A DNA stretch of 7,081 bases from JALXCG01 sp026991065 [NCBI: Gemmatimonadota bacterium] (GTDB taxonomy: Bacteria; GCA-2686955): assembly GCA_026991065.1 (NCBI GenBank), contig JALXCG010000239.1, positions 1-7,081 of the forward strand, given 5' to 3'. How positions within the stretch are numbered: the stretch's first letter is position 1; each line of letters starts with the position of its first letter. This document shows, one piece after another, positions 1 through 5,968 of the stretch. A program made the translations under genes and the position numbers. The notes below the pieces were generated by a model. That model was not told the DNA's origin, did not search any database, and worked only from the letters and a program-made list of their open reading frames with translations.

Positions 1-1998
1 CCGGCGGATCAGGTGGGGCCTTTTGCCTCGATGGGGGTGATTCAACCGCTGGATGGCCTGATCGACTCCGCCACGGTGGCGAGCTTCGATCCCAAGGGGG
101 TGGTGCGCTACGACAGCGGCGCGGGGCGCGGCGAGCGCATCTACCAATTGGCGCCGATGGTGGGCAATCATCTGGCGCTGGTGGTCAATCGCGATCTGGT
201 TTCCAGGATTCCGCAGACCATGGATGAGTTGATTCAGACCGCCAAGGATCTCACCCGGGATGAGAACGGTGATGGCCGTCCGGATCGCTACGGCCTGGTC
301 TGGAACTACAGCGAGCCCTACTTCTTCATCCCCTTCTTCGGTGGCTACGGCGGGCGGGTCATGGATTCCGACGCGCACCCGACACTGGCGGTCGACGCCA
401 TGCAAAAGGCGCTGGAACTGGTGCTGAAAATGCGCGATGAGGCGGGGATCATTCCCCGCGAGTGCGACTACAACATCGCCGATACCATGTTCAAGGAGGG
501 GCGCGCCGGAATGATCATCAACGGCCCCTGGTCCTGGAGTGGCTACCGGGAGGCCGGAGTTCCGATCGCCATCGCGCGGATTCCGCGGATCGATGCAACG
601 GGCCTCTGGCCCACTCCGATGGTGTCGCCGAAGGGCTATTCGCTGAACAGCAACCTACCGGCGGGGCCGCACCGGGACGCGGCATTGGCGCTGCTGCGTT
701 ATCTGACCGGTCCGGAGGTGCAGGAGCGTTTCACGCGGGCCCTCGGTGTGATCCCGACGAACCGGAGCGTGGCAGCCGCCGATTGGGTGAAGCGCGACCC
801 CGCCCTGCGGGCGTCAATGGCGCAGGCGGCGGTCGGTGTGCCGATGCCGATCGTGCCCGAGATGCGCGCCATCTGGGATGCGATGCGGCCGGTGGTTCAG
901 GGCGTGATGGGGGGGAGCATTCGGGCGGCGGATGCCGGCGCCGCCATGCAACTGGCCGCGGAGCAGGGGATCGGCGAGATGCGCGAGGGGGAGAGCGAGG
1001 GCGGTTCGCGCACCGCCGTGGGGGCGGTGCTCCTGCTCACGGCGATTGCACTCTGCGCCGGAGTCTACCTGACCGTCACGCGCTTCCTCCTGCCGCTGCT
1101 GCGAATGCCCCCCGGCCGCGAGCGCGAGACCACCCGTTTCGCCCTGTGGATGATCGCCCCGGCCTCTCTGGCGCTCCTTGCGGTCGTGGCCTACCCATTT
1201 GCCTACAACGTCCTGATCTCGCTCAGCAACATGAGCATGACCTCGATTCGCAACTGGCATTTGGTGGGCTTGCTGCAGTATCAGAAGGTTTTCGCCGACC
1301 CGATGTTTTACCGCGTGCTCCTGCGCACCGTGGTGTGGACGCTCGGCAATGTCACTCTCCACGTGGTGATTGGAGTGTTCCTGGCGCTGGTGATTCAGCA
1401 GGACCTCTTCGGCAAGCGACTCTACAAGGGGTTGCTGATCCTCCCGTGGGCAGTGCCGCAATACATCACGGCGCTCACCTGGCGCGGTGAGTTCAATGCC
1501 GAATATGGTGCGGTCAACTTGATTCTGCAGCACCTGGGCATCTCGCCCGTGGCCTGGCTGTCGGGCGAGGGAACCACCTTCGCGGCCTGCTTGATCGCCA
1601 ATGTCTGGCTCGGCTTCCCGTTCATGATGATGATCGCGCTGGGAGCCTTGCAGTCCATCCCACGCGATCTTTACGAAGCGGCGCGCATCGATGGCGCGGG
1701 CCCCTGGGAACGCCTGATCCACGTCACCATTCCGCTGCTCAAACCGGTCATGGTTCCGGCCATCACCCTGGGAATTGTCTGGACCTTTAACAATCTCAAT
1801 GTGGTGTGGCTGATCTCCAACGGCGGCGAGCCCTCCAACCAGACCCACATACTCGTGACCTATGTCTACAAGGCGGCTTTCAATCTCTACCGCTATGGCT
1901 ACGCGGCAGCGCTGTCGATGGTGATCTTCGGCATTCTGGCGGGGTTCAGCGTGAGCTTTCTCAATCGCAGCCGCGCGGATGAGGGGAGCGTGCGATGA
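1..1998 (+). CDS. MalE-MalF fusion: sugar-binding domain joined to ABC permease (5' partial)
   Basis: This is a CUT1-family carbohydrate importer subunit that would deliver and translocate sugar (maltodextrin-like by resemblance; substrate not provable) across the inner membrane. The frame is open to the left edge, so the true start and any signal peptide are outside the window; 665 residues are visible. Residues 1 to about 330 match the C-terminal part of a MalE-type binding protein. Landmarks are an acidic DENGDGRPD loop at 87-95, an INGPWSWSG segment near 174-182, and a final helical region like MalE. A hydrophobic segment (about 340-362) follows, then a MalF-like permease core starting near 380 with several membrane spans. 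The cytoplasmic EAA loop, which docks on the ATPase, starts at E559 (EAARIDGAG) and ends in IPLL. The gene overlaps malG by 4 nt, which implies coupled translation. Binding protein and permease are normally separate; no frameshift or stop separates them here. No ATPase gene is visible. Confidence 0.9.
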   Translation, partial: PADQVGPFASMGVIQPLDGLIDSATVASFDPKGVVRYDSGAGRGERIYQLAPMVGNHLALVVNRDLVSRIPQTMDELIQTAKDLTRDENGDGRPDRYGLVWNYSEPYFFIPFFGGYGGRVMDSDAHPTLAVDAMQKALELVLKMRDEAGIIPRECDYNIADTMFKEGRAGMIINGPWSWSGYREAGVPIAIARIPRIDATGLWPTPMVSPKGYSLNSNLPAGPHRDAALALLRYLTGPEVQERFTRALGVIPTNRSVAAADWVKRDPALRASMAQAAVGVPMPIVPEMRAIWDAMRPVVQGVMGGSIRAADAGAAMQLAAEQGIGEMREGESEGGSRTAVGAVLLLTAIALCAGVYLTVTRFLLPLLRMPPGRERETTRFALWMIAPASLALLAVVAYPFAYNVLISLSNMSMTSIRNWHLVGLLQYQKVFADPMFYRVLLRTVVWTLGNVTLHVVIGVFLALVIQQDLFGKRLYKGLLILPWAVPQYITALTWRGEFNAEYGAVNLILQHLGISPVAWLSGEGTTFAACLIANVWLGFPFMMMIALGALQSIPRDLYEAARIDGAGPWERLIHVTIPLLKPVMVPAITLGIVWTFNNLNVVWLISNGGEPSNQTHILVTYVYKAAFNLYRYGYAAALSMVIFGILAGFSVSFLNRSRADEGSVR

Positions 1999-2978
1999 AG
2001 CTTCGCGCCGGGCGCAGTGCGTTCGCCACCTTTTGTGTTGCTTTGCCCTTTCTGCTCTGGCTGGATGCGCCGCTGCCGGGGGCGTGCATCACGAGCGGCA
2101 TTCTCGCCGCTTTGCTCCTTCTGCTGCCGCTCTTGCTCGACGTTCTGGAGGAGCATCCGCGCATCGGGCGAATTGCCAGCCACCTGATTCTGCTGCTTTT
2201 CAGCGCCATCGCCCTGTTCCCGGTTCTCCGCGTGGTTTCCATCTCGTTGCGCCCCGGCAACAAGCTTCTTTCCACCTCTCTGGCGCTGATTCCCGAAGAC
2301 GCCAGCTTCGACGCCTATGTCCAGCTCTTTACCGATGAGCCCTTCCTGATCTGGCTGCGGAATTCCGCACTGCTCGCCGTCACCGCCACCCTGATCGGCC
2401 TGGTTTTCGCTTCCACCGCCGGCTACGCTTTCAGCCGCTTCCGCTTTCCCGGCCGCAAGATCGGCCTGTCCAGCGTCCTGACCACCCAGATGTTTCCCGC
2501 GACCATGCTGCTTCTGCCGCTTTTTGTTCTCCTGGCGCGGCTTCACCTGGTCAACACCTTCATCGGCCTGGGGGTGATCTATGTCTCGACCGCGCTGCCC
2601 TTCTCGATCTGGTTGATGAAGGGCTATTACGACACGATTCCGGCCTCTCTCGAGGAGGCCGCCATGATCGATGGCGCGGGACGCTGGTACGCATTCTGGC
2701 GCATCATTGTGCCGCTGGCGGCGCCGGCGCTGGTGATCACCGCGCTCTTCAGCTTCATGAACGCCTGGACCGACTACATTGTGGCAGCGCAGATTCTGCA
2801 GGATGAGCGGATGTTCACGCTCCCGGTCGGGCTCAAATCATTTCAATCGAACATGACCACGGAGTGGGGGCTCTACGCCGCTGCCGCCCTGCTGGTCAGC
2901 ATACCGGTGGTTGCGCTCTTCCTTTTTCTGAATCGCTGGTTGGTGAGCGGCTTGACGCTGGGTGGAGTCAAAGACTGA
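1995..2978 (+). CDS. malG: MalG-type sugar ABC transporter permease
   Basis: This is the second membrane subunit of the sugar importer, pairing with the MalF half of the upstream fusion. It has 327 residues, longer than the roughly 280-300 usual for MalG. The EAA loop is clear at residues 220-230 (EEAAMIDGAGR) and continues to IVPL. The C-terminus ends in GLTLGGVKD, close to the GLTAGGVKG ending I recall for enterobacterial MalG, so the family call is strong. Two additional hydrophobic stretches (about residues 8-25 and 30-50) precede the membrane span at about 60-80 that would normally be the first, so the N-terminus may carry extra transmembrane helices. The ATG start overlaps the previous stop (ATGA), typical of translational coupling, and no other start is favoured. 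The TGA stop lies inside a perfect hairpin. Substrate is inferred only from family resemblance. Confidence 0.93.
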   Translation: MKLRAGRSAFATFCVALPFLLWLDAPLPGACITSGILAALLLLLPLLLDVLEEHPRIGRIASHLILLLFSAIALFPVLRVVSISLRPGNKLLSTSLALIPEDASFDAYVQLFTDEPFLIWLRNSALLAVTATLIGLVFASTAGYAFSRFRFPGRKIGLSSVLTTQMFPATMLLLPLFVLLARLHLVNTFIGLGVIYVSTALPFSIWLMKGYYDTIPASLEEAAMIDGAGRWYAFWRIIVPLAAPALVITALFSFMNAWTDYIVAAQILQDERMFTLPVGLKSFQSNMTTEWGLYAAAALLVSIPVVALFLFLNRWLVSGLTLGGVKD

Positions 2979-2986
2979 CTCCACCC
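2960..2986. terminator. Convergent hairpin containing the malG stop codon
   Basis: A perfect inverted repeat of 11 bp (GGGTGGAGTCA at 2960-2970, TGACTCCACCC at 2976-2986) surrounds a 5-nt loop, AAGAC. It sits between two convergent operons, and the TGA of malG is the first three bases of the right arm. The iron-sulfur operon on the other strand ends 15 nt away at 3001. Neither strand shows a T-tract after the stem, so it is not a textbook intrinsic terminator. It could stabilise 3' ends, block exonucleases, or help Rho-dependent termination in both directions. The structure is seen directly; the role is inferred. Confidence 0.5.
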
Positions 2987-3000
2987 GCGGTAACGGTCGA

Positions 3001-3585
3001 TCAACCGAAAGAGGAGCCACAGCCACAGGTGGAGCCGGCATTCGGGTTGTCGTAGACAAAACCGGACTCCTGCAGTGTATCGACGTAGTCGATGCGGGTG
3101 CCGTGGAGGTACTCCTGGCTGGCGCGATCGACAAAAAGTTGCAGTACACCGAGATCGAAAACGTCGTCGGTCGGGGCGGGTGCAGTGCGGAAGGAGAGAT
3201 CGTAGCTCATTCCGGCACAACCGCCGTCGATCACCGCCACCCGCAGCGCCCAGGGGCCCTCGCCCTTGCGCTGCATCAGCGCTTGCACACGTTCAACCGC
3301 GGCATGGGTGAGACTCAGCTCGAAGCCGGGGACGCCACCATCATCGTTGCTCTCCACCGGCCGAGCCAGAATGGCATTGAGGCGGTCGACCAGGGCTTCA
3401 ATCTGTGCATTGCTCGCCCCGTGCCCCCGCATCCCCTGCTCAAGCGTTTCATGGGCGGCGGAGTCGCAACCGGCACACGGCAGGCCCGCCGCCTGAATCG
3501 CGTCGATCAGGGCAACCGTGTGATCCAGGCTGGAACCAAGAATCGCCGCAATCGTCATCTCTTTGTGGATCGTGGTGGTTTGCAT
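3001..3585 (-). CDS. DUF1858-type CxxC domain fused to A-type (IscA/ErpA) Fe-S carrier
   Basis: This 194-residue two-domain protein probably binds and passes on iron-sulfur clusters in the cytoplasm. Residues 10-72 resemble DUF1858, the hybrid-cluster-protein-associated redox disulfide domain. They run from MTIAAIL through the CAGC pair (C37, C40), then ETLEQG, HG, and a final LVDRLN. Residues about 88-194 are an A-type carrier with all three conserved cysteines: C123 in GGCAGMSYDL and C187/C189 in the CGCGSSFG tail. A short polar linker (about 73-87) joins the halves. A-type carriers are normally about 105-120 residues, so the N-terminal domain is a true addition. The start at 3585 is preceded by a GGAGAGG ribosome site and overlaps the glutaredoxin stop by one base (TGATG); Met10 is a less likely start. 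It is the last gene of a bolA-grx-iscA operon, which supports a trafficking role. Whether it acts like IscA, SufA or ErpA cannot be told. Confidence 0.9.
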   Translation of the reverse strand: MQTTTIHKEMTIAAILGSSLDHTVALIDAIQAAGLPCAGCDSAAHETLEQGMRGHGASNAQIEALVDRLNAILARPVESNDDGGVPGFELSLTHAAVERVQALMQRKGEGPWALRVAVIDGGCAGMSYDLSFRTAPAPTDDVFDLGVLQLFVDRASQEYLHGTRIDYVDTLQESGFVYDNPNAGSTCGCGSSFG

Positions 3586-3932
3586 CAGACCTCTCCGCTG
3601 CTCCCGGCCTGCACCAGGCGGTCCAGTTCGCCGGTTTCGAACATCTCACTAACAATGTCGCAACCGCCGATGAATTGCCCGTCGATATAGATTTGCGGCG
3701 TAGTCATCCATGGACCACCGGTCTGCTCCTCGACAATCGCGGAGAGAGTCTGGCGGCAGTTGTTCAGGTCCGGGAGCACATTGAAGACCTCGAAATCGGC
3801 GCCCAGGGTTTCGAAAATCTGCACCACACGGGCGGAAAAACCGCACTGGGGAAAATCGCGGGTGCCCTTGGCGAAGACCATGATGCGGTGCTTGCGGATC
3901 AGGTCGGGGATGGTTGTTTCAGTGGTTGGCAT
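3585..3932 (-). CDS. grxD: CGFS monothiol glutaredoxin (Grx4/GrxD family)
   Basis: This 115-residue protein belongs to the monothiol glutaredoxins that coordinate a [2Fe-2S] cluster with glutathione and pass it to target proteins, often in complex with BolA. Visible signatures are the conserved lysine K22 in FAKGT, the CGFS motif at residues 30-33, the TTPQIYIDG stretch around 77-85 containing the cis-proline P79, and the glutathione-contacting GGCD at 89-92. Length is typical of single-domain bacterial members. I chose the ATG at 3932 because a GGAGAG ribosome site lies 4 nt upstream; the TTG codon immediately before it would sit too close. The start overlaps the end of the BolA-like gene by 14 nt and the stop overlaps the next gene by one base, so the three are almost certainly co-translated. 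No cysteine or core residue is missing. Confidence 0.94.
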   Translation of the reverse strand: MPTTETTIPDLIRKHRIMVFAKGTRDFPQCGFSARVVQIFETLGADFEVFNVLPDLNNCRQTLSAIVEEQTGGPWMTTPQIYIDGQFIGGCDIVSEMFETGELDRLVQAGSSGEV

Positions 3933-4167
3933 CAATCTCTCCGGGAGTCTTGCAGGTCATCTGCAAGGCATGAATGGCGCCGTTTTGCAGATCGCTCTGG
4001 AAAAGGGCGTGGACCATCTGGTGGCGCTGGATTCGCGACATGCCGGCGAACTGTTCTGAGACCACAACGACATGAATGTGGTCGCCACCGCGCATGTCGG
4101 TGACGTGAACCTGAGCACTGGGCATTGCGGCGCATACCCGGTCGTGGATCGCGTTTAGTTCCATCAT
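3919..4167 (-). CDS. BolA-like protein (IbaG/BolA family)
   Basis: This small protein of 82 residues belongs to the BolA family, partners of CGFS glutaredoxins in binding [2Fe-2S] clusters. Seen in sequence: a GDHIHVVVVSEQF strand region (29-40), the family signature GMSRIQRHQMVH (42-53), and GAIHALQMTCKTPGE (63-77) containing the invariant histidine H66 that ligates the shared cluster in family members. H30 or H32 could supply the second, variable BolA ligand. Two adjacent ATG codons (4167 and 4164) follow a purine-rich GAGAAAGAGAAG stretch and either may start; an upstream in-frame GTG at 4233 would add 22 unconserved residues. The gene leads the operon and overlaps the glutaredoxin gene by 14 nt, as expected for proteins acting as a complex. 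It could be named bolA or ibaG; the sequence does not decide between them. Confidence 0.9.
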   Translation of the reverse strand: MMELNAIHDRVCAAMPSAQVHVTDMRGGDHIHVVVVSEQFAGMSRIQRHQMVHALFQSDLQNGAIHALQMTCKTPGEIDANH

Positions 4168-4256
4168 CTTCTCTTTCTCGGGGCTGGGTGACACTGGGCG
4201 CCTGTCGCACATTGTCTTCACGTCGCCCCGCACCCGTCCCTACTCCGATCTCCGCC

Positions 4257-4271
4257 GCGCGGACTCCGCGC
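4257..4271. repeat. 15-bp palindrome upstream of the bolA-grx-iscA operon
   Basis: GCGCGGA at 4257-4263 and TCCGCGC at 4265-4271 form a perfect 7-bp inverted repeat around one central C. A GATCTC hexamer stands on each side, at 4247-4252 and 4275-4280. It lies about 90-104 nt before the BolA-like start, inside the 174-bp gap 4168-4341, which otherwise holds no gene and no recognisable -35/-10 pair. It may be an operator or a leader hairpin for the iron-sulfur operon. It does not resemble the IscR consensus as I know it. In GC-rich DNA, chance cannot be excluded. Confidence 0.3.
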
Positions 4272-4341
4272 CTTGATCTCGAAGCAGGCCCGAGCACGGG
4301 ACTCGAAAGCCAATGCGCGACAGGCTCCTGGCGGCTGATGG

Positions 4342-5244
4342 CTAATTGGTCACATCGATATTGAAAGACTCAGTGTCGATGAGTTGGCCGCCCATCGAGA
4401 TCTGGACATCGACCATGTAGGCGCCGGTTGGAGCCACGGCGGGGACCGGTACTTGTACCGGGGCGTTGAGCGTCGCGCCCGCGGCGACTGGCACTGGCCC
4501 GCTGTCATAGAGGGTCACGGGTGTCGTGGGAACCGGCCCACTGGCAAAGAGCGTGGCGGCATCGAAAGTCTGAGTCGTCGCAGTCTCGTTCTTGATCGAC
4601 GCGGTGAAGTTCACCGTCCCGCCGCGCGGTACGCTGGTGGGAATGTTGCTGAGCATCAGATTCAGTGGCTGGTCGGAGCCGGCTTCGCCCATGGTGAAGC
4701 TCGCGGCGTAGATGTGATCCCCACTCGATCCACCGTTGTTATTTGCGGCGTTGCCCGTGAACCAGTAGGTGACTTCGCCGGTTCCGGCGGCGGGAGCAGT
4801 CCACTCAACCCGCCAGGTTACCGGACCGTTCGGGACGGCGCGCCAGGTACCGGCGCCGGTCTGCTCCACATAGGTTTTTCCATTCCCACTGATGGTCTGC
4901 GTGGAGTCGCTGTTCCCGGCCGCCAGGAGACCGGCGGCGGCATGGCCGTCATCCAATGCGGTCAGCTGGAATCCCCAACGAGACTGCCCCGGCTCCTCCA
5001 ACTCAACCCAGAATGTGTAGCTTTGTCCGGGTTCGTAAAGTGCTGGGACACCGACCAGTTGGAGAGAGCCGTCGGCGCCGTTTACCGGTGTTCCGGTGTG
5101 GCAACTCATCATGCAAGTGCTCTCCCCGGGAGCACCGCTGCGGCCGGCAGGCGCGCCGCCGGAGCGGGCCAACGCGCTCCCGGCGCCGACGGTGAGAGAA
5201 AGCAGAGCGGAAGATACAAATAGGCAGAAACTACCGGTTCGCAT
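4342..5244 (-). CDS. Secreted Reeler / choice-of-anchor V-type protein with CxxxCH motif and extra beta-sandwich domain
   Basis: A 300-residue exported protein. A Sec signal peptide (hydrophobic core about 6-21, likely cleavage after A26 in SALA) precedes a conserved SGGAPAGRSGAPGE-type segment and a cysteine/histidine motif, C44-M-M-S-C48-H49. A Reelin-like beta domain follows (about 62-185): YEPGQSYTFWV, RWGFQLTALD, NGPVTWRVEWTAP, then GNAANNNGGSSGDHIY. Residues about 192-300 form a second segment with PRGGTVNFTASIKN and repeated beta-strand patterns, probably an immunoglobulin-like sandwich; the upstream paralog lacks it. Related proteins usually have CxxCH, a c-type haem site; here one extra residue separates the cysteines, so haem attachment is uncertain. 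The start at 5244 has an excellent AAGGAGG site 5 nt upstream. No membrane anchor is visible at the C-terminus. Its substrate or partner is unknown; the tandem paralog suggests a shared role at the cell surface or in the periplasm. Confidence 0.85.
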   Translation of the reverse strand: MRTGSFCLFVSSALLSLTVGAGSALARSGGAPAGRSGAPGESTCMMSCHTGTPVNGADGSLQLVGVPALYEPGQSYTFWVELEEPGQSRWGFQLTALDDGHAAAGLLAAGNSDSTQTISGNGKTYVEQTGAGTWRAVPNGPVTWRVEWTAPAAGTGEVTYWFTGNAANNNGGSSGDHIYAASFTMGEAGSDQPLNLMLSNIPTSVPRGGTVNFTASIKNETATTQTFDAATLFASGPVPTTPVTLYDSGPVPVAAGATLNAPVQVPVPAVAPTGAYMVDVQISMGGQLIDTESFNIDVTN

Positions 5245-5249
5245 GGGAA

Positions 5250-5276
5250 CCTCCTTGCCCCACCGTCTCGGTGGGG
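5250..5276 (-). promoter_or_regulatory. Strong ribosome site with adjoining hairpin in leader of the CxxxCH gene
   Basis: On the minus strand, AAGGAGG (complement of 5250-5256) lies 5 nt before the ATG at 5244. One base upstream of it is a perfect 8-bp stem with a TCT loop on the plus strand: CCCCACCG at 5258-5265 and CGGTGGGG at 5269-5276. There is no T-tract, so it is unlikely to terminate. It may protect a processed mRNA 5' end or modulate translation start. The structure is seen directly; its function is inferred. Confidence 0.5.
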
Positions 5277-5297
5277 AGATCGAGCGAATCGCAACAA

Positions 5298-5319
5298 CCG
5301 CCGATCCAGAGGATGGCGG
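5298..5319 (-). terminator. Candidate weak intrinsic terminator after the CxxCH gene
   Basis: The complement of this stretch folds as CCGCC-ATCC / GGAT-GGCGG with a 3-nt loop and a single-base bulge, giving nine pairs. It begins 10 nt after the stop of the 5330-5908 gene. On the minus strand it is followed by TTGTTGCGATT, an imperfect T-tract. It may be a partial terminator that lets some transcripts continue into the downstream paralog, which has no recognisable promoter of its own in the 85-bp gap. Confidence 0.4.
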
Positions 5320-5329
5320 AAAGAAAGAA

Positions 5330-5908
5330 CTAGCGCTTGAGCGCCGACCAACTCATCGACTGCACCGCCACCGGCGCGTCGACCACCACGGAATCTCCGT
5401 AGATGTGGTCACCGCCGGTGGTGCCATCGTTGTTTGCAGCGTTACCGACGTAGTAGAAAGTCACCGGCCCAACATCCTCGGCCGGAGCGGTCCAATCAAA
5501 TGACCAGGACACCGGTCCATTGCCGACGCCTTGGTAGGAACCGCTTTGCGTCTGCATGACGTAGTTCAGTTGAACCTGAGTGTGCTCGGCATCGGTGATC
5601 GTCACGCTGCCGACAGGGGAATCGGTTGCATCGAAAGCAACCACCTCGAAGCCCCAGCGTTTGGCGCCGGCCTCGCCAAGTCGCAACTCGATGGTGTAGG
5701 TCTCGCCGAGGTCGTAAAACTCGGGGGCAATGAATTCCATCGTCCCGGGGCCCGAATTAAGGGTGCCCGCATGGCAGTCGGTGCAGTCGGAACCGCCCGG
5801 TTCGCCAGCCTTGCCGGTGGGTGGACCGCCGCTGTAGGCATGGGCGGAACCGGCACCGATCCCAAGGATCAGGGAAAAGAAGAAGGCGGTCTTGGACGTC
5901 AACAACAT
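5330..5908 (-). CDS. Secreted Reeler / choice-of-anchor V-type protein with CxxCH haem motif
   Basis: A 192-residue exported protein, paralogous to the gene downstream. A Sec signal peptide (hydrophobic 8-21, likely cleavage after A24 in SAHA) is followed by YSGGPPTGKAGEPGG and a canonical c-type haem attachment motif, C42-T-D-C45-H46. The Reelin-like beta domain (about 56-178) shows FYDLGETYTIELRL, RWGFEVVAFD, NGPVSWSFDWTAP and GNAANNDGTTGGDHIY, closely matching the same blocks in the downstream protein. It ends soon after the domain with a short tail, MSWSALKR. I chose the ATG at 5908 because it begins the signal peptide and has an AGGAG site 9 nt upstream; the frame is open 86 codons further, but that part is not protein-like and covers the promoter. 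The exact function is not known. A single CxxCH suggests a periplasmic or surface haem protein, though many family members are uncharacterised. Confidence 0.87.
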   Translation of the reverse strand: MLLTSKTAFFFSLILGIGAGSAHAYSGGPPTGKAGEPGGSDCTDCHAGTLNSGPGTMEFIAPEFYDLGETYTIELRLGEAGAKRWGFEVVAFDATDSPVGSVTITDAEHTQVQLNYVMQTQSGSYQGVGNGPVSWSFDWTAPAEDVGPVTFYYVGNAANNDGTTGGDHIYGDSVVVDAPVAVQSMSWSALKR

Positions 5909-5968
5909 GGGTAGGAAACTCCTGTAAACCGGGAGAGTGGGCCGCCGGCCGAGGGCCGCGCGCAGTGA

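Noticed and set aside
13-15. GTG codon as the start of the first gene
   Set aside because: The frame is open to the window edge and the sequence there is the middle of a binding-protein domain, so the real start lies outside.
814-1848. A 344-codon open frame on the minus strand
   Set aside because: It is antisense to the MalE-MalF fusion; the translation is low in hydrophobic order, rich in His/Gln/Arg and matches no family, as expected of a GC-rich shadow frame.
2962-3690. A 242-codon plus-strand frame across the iron-sulfur genes
   Set aside because: The opposite strand encodes clear IscA and glutaredoxin motifs; this frame has no recognisable domain.
4168-4233. GTG start giving a 104-residue BolA-like protein
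   Set aside because: The added 22 residues are polar and unlike the family's N-terminus; the ATG pair at 4164/4167 follows a purine-rich site.
4200-4325. 9-bp inverted repeat GCCTGTCGC / GCGACAGGC (4200-4208 and 4317-4325)
   Set aside because: The arms are 108 bp apart with no flanking extension; in GC-rich DNA a match of this length in a region of this size is only mildly unexpected.
4384-5223. A 279-codon plus-strand frame opposite the CxxxCH gene
   Set aside because: The minus-strand product has a signal peptide, conserved domain blocks and an ideal ribosome site; the plus-strand frame has none of these.
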